Shown piece by piece: positions 1-8,895 of a stretch of 64,000 bases of DNA. The stretch is taken from contig NZ_JBNAGA010000001.1 of assembly GCF_049800955.1 (NCBI RefSeq), forward strand, positions 1,798,001 to 1,862,000. The letters run 5' to 3'. The notes below the pieces were generated by a model. That model searched no databases, was not told the DNA's origin, and saw nothing but the letters and a program-made list of their open reading frames with translations. Numbering within the stretch: the stretch's first letter is position 1; every line of letters begins with the position of its first letter. This stretch comes from JAKVBH01 sp049800955. GTDB taxonomy: Bacteria; Pseudomonadota; Alphaproteobacteria; Rhodobacterales; Rhodobacteraceae. Made by a program: the position numbers and the translations under genes.

Positions 1-19
1 GCGCGAATGAGAGGGGCTG

Positions 20-1384
20 GTGTCTGACGAAGCATCACCGCGATGGTTGACCGGAGCAGCGGAACCGACACAACAGCAGGTCCGGCGCGGCATTCTGCGT
101 GAACTCTACGAGACTGAAGCGGGTGATCGCACCGAGCTCATCCTGCGCGGCACCATCATCGCAATTGCCGGCGTGATGCTCTATCTCGCGATGGGCATCC
201 TTGGCGCGCTCATCTGGGGGTTTGGCTATTTTGCCATCTTGCTGATGTTTTGCCGCGTGACGGGACCAAGCACCCTTGAGCCTGCTGCGTGGCGCATCCC
301 GGCTGGATACTTCTTCGCGCTCCTGCTGCCCTGCTGGTACGTGTTCATGACGCTCTACATCATGACATTCGGCTCCTTCGCCCTCGCCCTGATCGGGCTC
401 GTGGGTCTGACGGGCATGGGCGTCCACGTCACTTTGCGCCACACGCGGCGCAGCCCCCACGCGCTGATGGACATCGCCGTCGTCACCGGGGCCACCCTGA
501 TCGCGACGTTGTTTCTGACGCGCTATGCCACGACCCAATACGAAACCTGGGCCATTGCCACCACCTGCATGTCTCTCGCGGCCTATTTCGTGCACTCCTT
601 TCTGTTTACCCTGCGCCTGCGCGAAGGCATTGCCCTGGGCCAGGCCAAGGAGGCCCAGAGCCAGAAAATGGCTTCCCTCGGCCAGCTCACTGCCGGTATT
701 GCGCATGATTTCAACAACATACTGACCGTCATTCGCGGCAATCTCGATCTGCATGATGCTGTCGACGCGGCCGATGAGAAGCGCGCATTGCTCGCAGAAG
801 CGCGCGGGTCAGTGGATCGCGCGGCCTATCTCGTCTCGCAGCTTCTGGCCTTCTCGCGCAAGGCGCAAGTGGCGCCGCGTCTGCTGAATGTCGCGGCTGA
901 AATCGCGCAGTTCGACGTGTTGGCGCGCCGTCTGCTGCCCGCGAATGTGCGCCTCAAAATAAAACCCGCGAAAGACGATCTGACGATCTTCGCAGACCCG
1001 ACGCTCCTGCAATCCGCCCTGCTCAACATCGCCACCAATGCACGTGACGCCATGGCCCCAAACCCCGGCACCTTGACGCTGTCGGCCCGCAGGCTGACCA
1101 ATCGACCCGATGACCGCGCCACCGCGATGGTCGAGATCGTCCTGCAAGACAGTGGACCGGGGGTTCCGGACGAGGTGCTGACGCGGTTGAGTGAACCCTT
1201 CTACACATCCAAACCCGTCGGCAAAGGTTCTGGTCTGGGGCTGTCGATGGTGCAGGGATTTGCAGAACAAGCAGGCGGTAAGCTATTGATAGAAAACGCA
1301 AATGAGGGCGGTCTGCGGCTCCGCCTCTGCCTGCCGGACCGCCCGACGATCCCGCCCGAACTTGAAGACGAGACCCTGCCATGA
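20..1384 (+). CDS. Membrane-bound sensor histidine kinase
   Basis: This 454-residue protein is predicted to autophosphorylate and signal to an unseen response regulator. Residues 41-82 and 93-197 contain about five hydrophobic segments, so the sensor is in the inner membrane with no large periplasmic domain. The dimerisation/phosphoacceptor region begins near residue 220 with GIAHDFNNIL, His229 being the phosphate site. An N-box (LLNIATNARDAM) and glycine boxes (DSGPGVPDE, GKGSGLGLSM) mark the ATPase domain. The H-D-F-N-N form is typical of kinases without a clear partner nearby. The start is GTG at 20 with gaggg eight bases upstream. The stop overlaps the next gene as ATGA. The partner and signal are unknown. 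Confidence 0.85.
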   Translation: MSDEASPRWLTGAAEPTQQQVRRGILRELYETEAGDRTELILRGTIIAIAGVMLYLAMGILGALIWGFGYFAILLMFCRVTGPSTLEPAAWRIPAGYFFALLLPCWYVFMTLYIMTFGSFALALIGLVGLTGMGVHVTLRHTRRSPHALMDIAVVTGATLIATLFLTRYATTQYETWAIATTCMSLAAYFVHSFLFTLRLREGIALGQAKEAQSQKMASLGQLTAGIAHDFNNILTVIRGNLDLHDAVDAADEKRALLAEARGSVDRAAYLVSQLLAFSRKAQVAPRLLNVAAEIAQFDVLARRLLPANVRLKIKPAKDDLTIFADPTLLQSALLNIATNARDAMAPNPGTLTLSARRLTNRPDDRATAMVEIVLQDSGPGVPDEVLTRLSEPFYTSKPVGKGSGLGLSMVQGFAEQAGGKLLIENANEGGLRLRLCLPDRPTIPPELEDETLP

Positions 1385-1815
1385 GCGCCCGGGACATCAT
1401 CGCCAAACTCGGCCTCGCGCCCCATCCCGAAGGCGGGCATTACCGCCAGACATGGTTCGCGGGCAACGCCGGGCGCCCCACGGCCACCTGCATCTACTTC
1501 TTGTTGCGCGCAGGCGAAAAAAGTCATTGGCATCAAGTGGATGCGACCGAAATCTGGCTCTGGCACGCTGGATCCCCCCTGACCCTGCGCCGCGCGGCGA
1601 CCGCGCAAGGCCCGGCCAGTGCGGACCTGTTGGGACCGGACGTTTTGGGCGGTCAATCGCCCCAACTCATCGTCGAGAAAGACCATTGGCAAGCCGCCGA
1701 ATGCCGCGCGGACACCCCGGACGCCTATGCCCTCGTCTCCTGCATCGTCTCCCCCGGTTTCACCTTCGACGGCTTCACCCTCGCCCCTCCGGGCTTCGAC
1801 ATCCCCGACGCCTGA
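1381..1815 (+). CDS. Cupin superfamily protein, DUF985 type
   Basis: A 144-residue single-domain cupin of the DUF985 (Cupin_5) group. The family signature is seen in the N-terminal LxxHPEGGHYRQTW and in the metal-binding style stretch KSHWHQVDATEIWLWHAG, followed by a second beta-barrel half ending ISPGFTFDGFTLAPPGF-like (here VSPGFTFDGF). Members of the group are small beta-barrel proteins, a few annotated as sugar epimerase-like, but no reaction is established for this one. It starts four bases inside the histidine kinase gene, so the two are co-transcribed. A link to the kinase is not evident beyond that. Confidence 0.85.
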   Translation: MSARDIIAKLGLAPHPEGGHYRQTWFAGNAGRPTATCIYFLLRAGEKSHWHQVDATEIWLWHAGSPLTLRRAATAQGPASADLLGPDVLGGQSPQLIVEKDHWQAAECRADTPDAYALVSCIVSPGFTFDGFTLAPPGFDIPDA

Positions 1816-1975
1816 AACCACGCGCAAAGGGGGGGTATTTGTGCGAAACACCCCCCAAATCGCACAAAAGCCCTCGCTTTGTGCCCGAGCACCGCACGCT
1901 CACTGCGCAACACCTCATCTTGAGCGCTGCCAAGCGCTGCCCTAGCGTGGGACAAGATTGCGTTAAGGATTTGCG

Positions 1976-3598
1976 ATGCTCGACACCTATCTCTCGATCG
2001 TCTCCCACCCCGCCCTTTGGCTATTCCTCGGCGGCACCCTGCTCTTTTTCGTGATCCAGAGCATCGTTGCGGCAACGCCAAAAAAGGAAGATGCCGCTAA
2101 CCCGGCCAAAGGCCTGCAAAGCGAGACCTGGGTGATCATCTTCGTCCTGTGCCTCGCCCCCTTCTGGGCCTACCTCTTCGCGCGGACCTTCTGGGCGACA
2201 TGGAATGTCTCCGTGCTCATGTTCGAGCTCATCGCATCCGACGCCCCAACGCGCGGCGAAAACCTGCGCTGGTTTATTCTGGGCTACGTCGGATTGATCA
2301 CAGCCCTCGGCGGTCTGATCGCCGCCCCCCTCGCCCTCGCGCGCCTCTGGTTCACATCCCGCCAAACCGATGCGCAGGAACAGGGCCTCGTGACCGACCG
2401 GATCAACAGTGCGGTCGAAGCGCTTGGCGCACAGAAGGAGGTCAATCGGCTGGGGCGGACAATCGTCTTTCAGGACGGCGACAAAATCAAAGGCGATTTC
2501 GAATGGTATGACGAACGCACCGACAAGCGCAAAGACGGTCACGACATTATCGCAGAGCACACAACCCCTTGGCAGAATATCGCGCTGACGGAACCCAACC
2601 TCGAAGTGCGCATCGGCGGTCTGCTCTCGCTCGAACGGCTGATGAAGGACAATCCGGAACATCATGTGATGATCATGGAAATACTCACGGCGTATATCCG
2701 AGAGAATGCGAGTGGGGTCGTACCGGGCAACATGCCGGAAGATGATGCGTCACACTCGAAGTGGGAACGCTGGCGCAGTAGCAATCCCGCCAAATCAATG
2801 CGTCTCGACATCGATACCTGTCTGAGCATCATTGAGCGCCGCGTAGTGCCCGAGGAGTATAAAAACTATGTGCCTAGTCTTGAACGGGCACCGCTAGCAC
2901 ATCTCGATCTGTCGAACCGCAAGCTAAAAGGCTTGAATTTGCTGCGCGCTCAACTTCAAGGGGCGGATTTGACGCTGACTGAATTGATGAAAGCCCAGCT
3001 GTACAAAGCTGAAATGCAAGGTTGCTGTTTGCAAAATGCGAAGATGCAAAAAGCGAATTTGGTGCTCGCCAAAATCAATGGCGCAAATTGTACAGCGGCT
3101 AAATTGAACCATGCAGAATTGGGTTTCGCGGATGTACGCGGCGCCGAACTGATAAGAGCTGAACTTATAGGCACTCAATCAACAAGGCTTAAAGCCGAAG
3201 GAGCCTATTTTGATGGCGCTACACTCAGGGGTTCGACGCTAGCAAGTGCGGAATTTGATGGCGCCTCACTTGTATCCACTGACTTGAATGGCGCGTTGCT
3301 CACGAATACCCGTTTTGGCGTTAGCGCTTATTTCCATAACACCAGCTTTCGAGGAGCTTTGCTCTATGGGGTAATTTTTGGCAAGCCGATGCAAAAAATA
3401 ATTGATCCGGATCAGGTCTTTGTAGTTGGAGACGAGGCCTCGCTGGATCACGCAGCGCGCCCGGACCACTGGATCGAAGTGCCCGAAGACTGGAACGACG
3501 CATTCCGACTTTGGCGCGATTGGATCATCGAGCAACAACGCACGCGGCCCAAGGAGGAAGGCTGGGACGAGGTGCCGTTGCCCAAGGTGGATGGCTGA
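1976..3598 (+). CDS. Membrane protein with C-terminal pentapeptide repeats
   Basis: A 540-residue protein with hydrophobic segments at about 12-33, 52-72 and 98-124, a charged cytoplasmic middle part, and from about residue 305 to 455 a run of pentapeptide repeats (A(D/N)LxX units such as GADLTL, KANLVL, GAELIR, GASLVS). Pentapeptide repeats fold as a right-handed beta-helix. The membrane anchor suggests a scaffold or protein-interaction role, but no function is established. The repeat region, roughly 2690-3420, is visibly richer in A and T than flanking genes, which may reflect the repeat codons or transfer. The GxAxL register is imperfect in places. Confidence 0.75.
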   Translation: MLDTYLSIVSHPALWLFLGGTLLFFVIQSIVAATPKKEDAANPAKGLQSETWVIIFVLCLAPFWAYLFARTFWATWNVSVLMFELIASDAPTRGENLRWFILGYVGLITALGGLIAAPLALARLWFTSRQTDAQEQGLVTDRINSAVEALGAQKEVNRLGRTIVFQDGDKIKGDFEWYDERTDKRKDGHDIIAEHTTPWQNIALTEPNLEVRIGGLLSLERLMKDNPEHHVMIMEILTAYIRENASGVVPGNMPEDDASHSKWERWRSSNPAKSMRLDIDTCLSIIERRVVPEEYKNYVPSLERAPLAHLDLSNRKLKGLNLLRAQLQGADLTLTELMKAQLYKAEMQGCCLQNAKMQKANLVLAKINGANCTAAKLNHAELGFADVRGAELIRAELIGTQSTRLKAEGAYFDGATLRGSTLASAEFDGASLVSTDLNGALLTNTRFGVSAYFHNTSFRGALLYGVIFGKPMQKIIDPDQVFVVGDEASLDHAARPDHWIEVPEDWNDAFRLWRDWIIEQQRTRPKEEGWDEVPLPKVDG

Positions 3599-4098
3599 GC
3601 CGCGGGCAGCACCGGCCCGTGGGGTGGTGCGTGCGACGGGTTTTCGGGTGCGGTTCATGGTGGACTAGTCATTGCTTGGAAAGAGCGATGCACTGTCCTT
3701 TACAAAAGCACCGCCCCGTCTCGCTGAAAGCGAGCCAGACTAGGTGGGCGCACCTTTGGTGCGACCGGGCGGGTCGGTGCTGGTCGTGGCGGGGCTGCGC
3801 CCCTTTGCTCCACGACCAAGTGCGCTCGTGCGATGCTGTTTGTGACGCGATGTAGCGCATCGCTTGTTCTGCGACGGAGTGCGTTTGTTGGGCGCGGTTC
3901 GTGGTGCGATTCAGGCATTGCTGGCTGCGCTACAGGGTGAGAGTGTCCCCGGACCCAACACAGGCCCAAACCCCACAGGCCCTGCCCCAAGCAAAAACCA
4001 CCCTTACCAAGAATTTACCAATCAGGCATAAGCCGCGCAGGACGTCTGGCAGGAGGCCGGGCGATTCCAGATACGATGCGTGCCCAAGGAGATGACCC
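3599..4098. other. 500-base gap before serS with four hairpins
   Basis: I see no convincing gene here. The stretch contains a succession of inverted repeats. CTCGCT/AGCGAG lies at 3720-3734 and CGCACC/GGTGCG at 3749-3763. A nested hairpin at 3781-3818 has outer arms TGGTCGTGG/CCACGACCA and inner arms GGGGC/GCCCC. GCGATG/CATCGC lies at 3847-3863. It could be a structured 5' leader of serS, a non-coding RNA, or decayed repeat elements. The serS ribosome site (aaggag) lies at its end, about 8 bases before the ATG. Confidence 0.5.
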
Positions 4099-5391
4099 AT
4101 GCATGACATTCGCCTGATCCGTGAGAATCCTGCTGCTTTTGATGCGGCTCTGTCTCGGCGTGGGGTGGACGGGGTCTCTTCCGAGTTGATTGCGCTGGAT
4201 GAGGCGCGCCGCGCCGCGATCCAGACCGCCGAGACTGCGCAGGCCGAGCAGAACAAGGCCGCCAAATCCGTGGGCGCGGCCAAGGCTTCGGGCGATGAGG
4301 CGGAGTTCGAGCGGCTGCGCGCGCTGGTGGCGACCAAGAAGGCCGAAGTGGCCGAGATGCAGACGGAGGCCAGGGCCAAGTCCGATGCGCTGACCGCGCG
4401 GCTCATGGAGATCCCCAACCTGCCCTTTGACGACGTGCCCGAGGGCGCGGATGAGGACGACAATGTCGAGGTCAAGACATGGGGAGCGCCGCGCGATTTT
4501 GACTTCACGCCGAAGGAGCATTTCGAGATTGGCGGCGTGCAGCCGGGGATGGATTTCGAGACGGCGGCGAAGCTGTCCGGCTCGCGTTTTGTCGTACTGT
4601 CGGGCGCTGTGGCGCGGGTGCACCGGGCGCTGGCGCAGTTCATGGTGGACACCCATGTGGAGCAGAACGGGCTGACCGAGACATGGACGCCGGTGCTCGT
4701 GCGCGAGGAAATGATGCTGGGCACAGGCCAGTTGCCGAAGTTCGGCGAGGACAGCTATCAGACGACAAATGGCTGGTGGCTGATCCCGACATCCGAGGTC
4801 ACATTGACCAATATCGTCAATGGCGTGACCGTTGAGGAGAGCTATCTGCCGCGCCGCTATGTGGCCCATTCCCAGTGTTTCCGCTCGGAAGCGGGCAGCG
4901 CGGGGCGCGACACGGCGGGCATGCTGCGCCAGCACCAGTTCGAGAAGGTCGAGATGGTCTCGATCACCCACCCCGATGAGAGCCGCGCAGAGTTGGACCG
5001 GATGACGGGCTGTGCCGAGGGTATTCTGGAGGCGCTTGGCCTGCCCTATCGCACGGTTGTGCTCTGCACCGGCGATATGGGGTTCGGCGCGCAACGTACC
5101 CATGACATCGAGGTCTGGGTGCCCGGGCAGAACACATATCGCGAGATCAGCTCCTGTTCGGTCTGCGGTGATTTTCAGGCGCGGCGGATGAATGCGCGGT
5201 TCAAACCTGCAGGCGGCGGCAAGCCGGAATTTGTGCATACGCTCAATGGCTCGGGCCTCGCGGTCGGGCGCTGTCTGATTGCGGTTCTGGAGAACGGGCA
5301 GCAGGCGGATGGATCTGTCGATCTGCCCGAGGCGCTGCATCCCTACCTGCGCGGCAAGACGCGGATTGCCGCTGACGGAACCATGGAGTGA
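4099..5391 (+). CDS. serS: Serine--tRNA ligase
   Basis: Seryl-tRNA synthetase of 430 residues, the usual bacterial length, which charges tRNA-Ser (and tRNA-Sec where present) with serine in the cytoplasm. The N-terminal 110 residues form the long helical arm that reads the tRNA variable loop. The class II core shows TSEVTLTN, motif 2 as FRSEAGSAGRDTAG and motif 3 as NGSGLAVGRCLIAVLENGQ. A good ribosome site (aaggag) precedes the ATG. It is followed after 31 bases by a TspO-like gene on the same strand. Confidence 0.97.
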   Translation: MHDIRLIRENPAAFDAALSRRGVDGVSSELIALDEARRAAIQTAETAQAEQNKAAKSVGAAKASGDEAEFERLRALVATKKAEVAEMQTEARAKSDALTARLMEIPNLPFDDVPEGADEDDNVEVKTWGAPRDFDFTPKEHFEIGGVQPGMDFETAAKLSGSRFVVLSGAVARVHRALAQFMVDTHVEQNGLTETWTPVLVREEMMLGTGQLPKFGEDSYQTTNGWWLIPTSEVTLTNIVNGVTVEESYLPRRYVAHSQCFRSEAGSAGRDTAGMLRQHQFEKVEMVSITHPDESRAELDRMTGCAEGILEALGLPYRTVVLCTGDMGFGAQRTHDIEVWVPGQNTYREISSCSVCGDFQARRMNARFKPAGGGKPEFVHTLNGSGLAVGRCLIAVLENGQQADGSVDLPEALHPYLRGKTRIAADGTME

Positions 5392-5422
5392 ACCAAAGGA
5401 TGCGCTCGCGCGTTTAAAGACT

Positions 5423-6133
5423 ATGACACGTTTGATGCCCTTCCTGCTCTTTGTCGCGGTTTGCGCCTTCGGGCTCTCGCCGCTTTTGACGCCGGATTTT
5501 GGCGGCTTTGAAGCCGATCAATTCCCGATCCCGCAGAATGACCCGCCGGTGCAGCCTGCGGGCTATGCCTTCTCGATCTGGGGGGTGATTTACCTCTGGC
5601 TGCTGGCAGGCGCGCTTTTTCAATGGTTGCGGCGGCACAATGATCCGATCTGGGATCCGATCCGGGGGCCGCTCGCGCTCTCGGTGGCGGTCGGTGCGAT
5701 CTGGCTCTCGGTGGCCTTCGTGAGCCCGTTCTGGGCCACGGTGCTGATCTGGGTGATGTGGGGGCCTGCGGTGCTGGCGCTTCTGCGTGCGCCGGAGTTT
5801 GACAGGCTTTGGGGCGAAGGCCCGATCGGGCTCTATGCGGGCTGGCTCACAGCGGCGTCCTGCGTGGCGCTGGGACTGATGGCGGGGGGTTACGGGCTGA
5901 TGGACCCGGTGACGGCAGCGGTCGCGGCACTGGTGCTGGCGCTTGCGCTGGCTCTGGCGATTTTGACCCGGCGTCCAGGTGCCTACAGCTTTGGGGCGGC
6001 CTTCATCTGGGCGCTGATTGGCGTGATCGTGGCCAATGGGTTTAATGAGCCTCTGGTCTCTGGACTGGCGCTGGTTGGCATTGCGGTTGTCAGCGCGTTG
6101 CTCGCGCGTGATTGGCGAGAGATGCGCGCCTGA
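5423..6133 (+). CDS. TspO/MBR-related tryptophan-rich membrane protein
   Basis: A 236-residue very hydrophobic protein with roughly six membrane segments. The motif YAFSIWGVIYLWLL near residue 50 and the preceding PPVQPAGYAF match the TspO/MBR-type tryptophan-rich sensory proteins, which bind porphyrin or cholesterol-like ligands in other organisms. It is longer than typical TspO (about 160 residues) and belongs to a larger alphaproteobacterial subgroup of unknown ligand. I chose ATG 5423 because the frame upstream overlaps serS and shows no family similarity. It lies 31 bases after serS and may be read through from it. Confidence 0.7.
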   Translation: MTRLMPFLLFVAVCAFGLSPLLTPDFGGFEADQFPIPQNDPPVQPAGYAFSIWGVIYLWLLAGALFQWLRRHNDPIWDPIRGPLALSVAVGAIWLSVAFVSPFWATVLIWVMWGPAVLALLRAPEFDRLWGEGPIGLYAGWLTAASCVALGLMAGGYGLMDPVTAAVAALVLALALALAILTRRPGAYSFGAAFIWALIGVIVANGFNEPLVSGLALVGIAVVSALLARDWREMRA

Positions 6134-6136
6134 CCG

Positions 6137-6916
6137 GTGGCAAATTGCCCAAAGCCACATTACCTGAATGACATGTCTGCCTACTACCTCAAACGCACTC
6201 TGCGCGACGCGCACAACATCATCCGCTACGGCCGGAACGCCCCGCTGGGCGACGGATGCCTCTATATCGATCCTGCGCGGATCACCCATGCGCTCTACGG
6301 CGTGCACAACGGCAAGCGGATCTCGTTTCGGCAAGACAGTGCCCGCGTGCTGGGCGGCGACTGGGATATGGCCGACACGCTGGAGGACATCGAAGACCTG
6401 CCCAAAATGAAAGCCTGTCGGTTGCACTTTCAACAGGGGCATAGTTGGCACGAGGCCGGCGCTTATCGCCCCCTGATGCATCGGCTGCGCAAGGAAGGGA
6501 CAGCCGATTTCTGCAACTCACTGGACGACATCAAACGGCGCTATCAGAAGATCGACCGGCTGTATAAGAAGATCGGCAAACGCCGCGCCATGAAGACGCG
6601 CCAGCAATTGGGCTATCCGGCCTATTGGCGCGAATTCGGGGGGATCTTTGTCCATATCGCCCGTGACGGGCGCGGCATCATGGGCGGCGGAGGGATGCAC
6701 CGGTTGGCCATTGCCAAGATCCTTGAGCTCGACGTGATCCCCATTCGCGTGGGCCGGGTGCATGAGGAAGCCGTCAAAGCCGGGCTGATCCGCAAGATGC
6801 GCTGGCGCAAGCTGATGCGGCGACGCGATGTTGTTCAAATCCCGGACGAAGACCGGGCCGAGGCGCAGAAGAACCGCAGGCACGGCGCGCGCATCACTGG
6901 ATCAGACGCGACGTGA
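6137..6916 (+). CDS. Uncharacterised protein with ParB/Srx-like motif
   Basis: A basic protein of up to 259 residues that I do not recognise by name. Around residues 180-210 it has GIMGGGGMHRLAIAKILELD followed by VIPIRVG. This resembles the ligand-binding loop of ParB/sulfiredoxin-like folds (xGxHRLxAxxxLGxxxIPV). The middle contains a helical, Lys/Arg-rich stretch (DIKRRYQKIDRLYKKIGKRR). Similar stand-alone proteins sometimes occur near glycosyltransferase genes, but none is present here. The frame opens with GTG at 6137, three bases after the TspO-like stop. ATG at 6173 is an alternative start. Confidence 0.55.
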   Translation: MANCPKPHYLNDMSAYYLKRTLRDAHNIIRYGRNAPLGDGCLYIDPARITHALYGVHNGKRISFRQDSARVLGGDWDMADTLEDIEDLPKMKACRLHFQQGHSWHEAGAYRPLMHRLRKEGTADFCNSLDDIKRRYQKIDRLYKKIGKRRAMKTRQQLGYPAYWREFGGIFVHIARDGRGIMGGGGMHRLAIAKILELDVIPIRVGRVHEEAVKAGLIRKMRWRKLMRRRDVVQIPDEDRAEAQKNRRHGARITGSDAT

Positions 6917-6994
6917 CGCGGCGCGCAAACCGGAAGACGCATAAAGGAGCCGCCACATCGTGACGGCTTTTCGCTACTTTCAGACGCTGCGGCT

Positions 6995-7612
6995 TCAGGC
7001 TTGGGCCGCCCGCCGACGCAACAGCCCAAACGCTCCGAGACCCAGCAAAGCCAGAGGCAAGCTCGCGGGCACTGGCACGGGAGACGTTGTTGTCTCCCAA
7101 TTGAGATTGTCGACACCGAACGAGCCAAAGCCTTGTCCTTGGCCTTGCACAGTCACCTCATCAAAGAGACCGGTCAGTGAAAACGTGCTCCAGGAGTTGA
7201 TATCGCCAAACGTCAGAGTGACACTGTCTTGCACCGCGTCATTCAACAATCCCGTGACGGTCAGAGCGTCGCCTGCGTCTGATCCAGCGGCACGTGACGC
7301 ATCAAGACTAAACGAACTCACCGTGTCGAAAAAGTTCATTGTAAGACCGTAAGAGCTGCCATTAATGCCCATGAACGTGGACCCGTTTGTGCCCTCAAGA
7401 TCCCAGTTCCCGAAGTCACCAGCGCCCAGACCCTCCCAAGTGGAGCCGTCATCTGTGGCGTCAAAGAGGACGCCCATGGTCTCATACCGATCAGCCTGCA
7501 TGGGGCCATTTGCATTGTCCGGTGCAAACTCTTCAAAGTTTATGGATCCGGCAGCAGCGGCCGAACCAACAAAAGCAAGCGCAGCGGCGCTGGTGAAAAT
7601 GGCTCTCTTCAT
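6995..7612 (-). CDS. VPLPA-CTERM sorting-signal exported protein
   Basis: A 205-residue exported protein. Residues 1-20 are a signal peptide (MKRAIFTSAAALAFVGSAAA). The body is low in charge and rich in G, S, T, D and N. The C-terminus has the tripartite sorting signal of VPLPA/PEP-CTERM proteins: PVPVPASLPLALLGLGAFG followed by LLRRRAAQA. This predicts processing by an exosortase (XrtD-type in this group), which is not in the window. ATG 7612 starts at the signal peptide; the frame is open further upstream but gives no signal peptide there. It stands alone on its strand. Confidence 0.8.
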   Translation of the reverse strand: MKRAIFTSAAALAFVGSAAAAGSINFEEFAPDNANGPMQADRYETMGVLFDATDDGSTWEGLGAGDFGNWDLEGTNGSTFMGINGSSYGLTMNFFDTVSSFSLDASRAAGSDAGDALTVTGLLNDAVQDSVTLTFGDINSWSTFSLTGLFDEVTVQGQGQGFGSFGVDNLNWETTTSPVPVPASLPLALLGLGAFGLLRRRAAQA

Positions 7613-7836
7613 TATCGTCTCCAAATTAAAAAAAATAGCATTATCAGCGAGCAGCACGGACACAGCATTTGTCAATGATTCGAGAACCCTGCCTGTCTCT
7701 GTATTCGGCTCGGCTTATGCTTTCCCAATAGCGCGATGAACGCGCACGTTGCTCTGCCGAGCGCAGTATAAGCCCCCCGGCCCGGCGCAGCACTGGCACC
7801 GGGCTGGCACCATGACAGGGCGGATTGCGGGCGGCT

Positions 7837-8892
7837 CTAGCGCACCCGCTGTTCGCTTGTGGCGTCAAAGGCATAGATGCGGTTGGGCTCGAAGGTGATC
7901 CCCACCTCCTGGCCCTCGCGCACGCGTTCATCGCCGCGTTCCTCGACGACGACGCGCTCACCCGAGGCCTTGCTCGCCAGATAGGCGTAGGACACGCCGC
8001 CAAGCGCCTCGGTCAGCTCCACCACATGCGTGTCGCCCGCCACCAGCTCGATATGTTCGGGGCGCAGACCGACCTCGACCTTCTGACCTGTTGTCCCGGA
8101 GGTTGGTGCGGGGACGTCAACGCCCAGGCCCGGCACGGCGATCCGGTCGGACCCGATTTCCCCGGCCACGAAATTCATGGCGGGGCTGCCGATGAAGCCT
8201 GCGACGAACTTGTTGTCGGGATCGCGGTAGAGATCCATGGGCGCGCCCACTTGCGCGATATAGCCGGATTTCAGCACCACGATCTTGTCGGCCAGCGTCA
8301 TCGCTTCGACCTGATCATGGGTCACGTAGATCATCGTGGCACCAATCTCGCGGTGCAGACGCGCGATTTCGACACGCATCTCGACGCGCAGTTCGGCATC
8401 AAGGTTCGACAGCGGCTCGTCAAAGAGGAAGACTTCGGGCCCTCGCACAATCGCGCGGCCAATGGCGACCCGCTGGCGCTGACCGCCCGAGAGCGCGGCG
8501 GGTTTGCGTTTGAGGTAGTCGTCGAGTTTGAGAATCCGGCTGGCCTCGCCCACCTTGGCATCAATCTCGGCGCGGGGATGGCCGTTCATCTTGAGGCCAA
8601 ACCCCATGTTTTCCGCGACTGTCATATGCGGATAAAGCGCGTAGGTCTGAAAGACCATGGCCACACCGCGCTCGGCCGGGTCCATCTTCGTGACATTCCG
8701 CGTGCCGATGTGCATCTGGCCCTCGGTGGTCTCCTCCAGCCCCGCCACCATGCGCAGCAGCGTGGACTTGCCGCAGCCGGAGGGCCCCACGAAGACGCAG
8801 AATTCACCATCCTCGATTTCAAGATCGATACCATGGATGACCTGCGTCTCGCCGTAGCGTTTGATCACCTTGTTCATCGTCACGCCGGACAT
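7837..8892 (-). CDS. UgpC/MalK-type sugar ABC transporter ATPase
   Basis: A 351-residue ATPase that powers import by the divergent binding protein and permeases. Walker A is GPSGCGKST (about residue 37-45), the signature is LSGGQRQR, Walker B is VFLFDEP, and the switch His is in THDQVEAM. The last 110 residues form the TOBE/OB regulatory domain typical of UgpC/MalK/MsmK, which can serve several permease pairs. It lies three bases downstream of the IclR gene on the same strand, so the regulator and ATPase form one unit facing the transporter operon. Confidence 0.93.
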   Translation of the reverse strand: MSGVTMNKVIKRYGETQVIHGIDLEIEDGEFCVFVGPSGCGKSTLLRMVAGLEETTEGQMHIGTRNVTKMDPAERGVAMVFQTYALYPHMTVAENMGFGLKMNGHPRAEIDAKVGEASRILKLDDYLKRKPAALSGGQRQRVAIGRAIVRGPEVFLFDEPLSNLDAELRVEMRVEIARLHREIGATMIYVTHDQVEAMTLADKIVVLKSGYIAQVGAPMDLYRDPDNKFVAGFIGSPAMNFVAGEIGSDRIAVPGLGVDVPAPTSGTTGQKVEVGLRPEHIELVAGDTHVVELTEALGGVSYAYLASKASGERVVVEERGDERVREGQEVGITFEPNRIYAFDATSEQRVR

Positions 8893-8895
8893 GGG

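Noticed and set aside
3599..4098. T-box riboswitch before serS
   Set aside because: No T-box consensus is visible, and T-boxes are mostly confined to Gram-positive bacteria.
7785..7815. Sigma-54 promoter suggested by TGGCAC repeats
   Set aside because: The -12 element would be TGGC rather than TTGC at the right spacing, and it is close to no suitable gene start.
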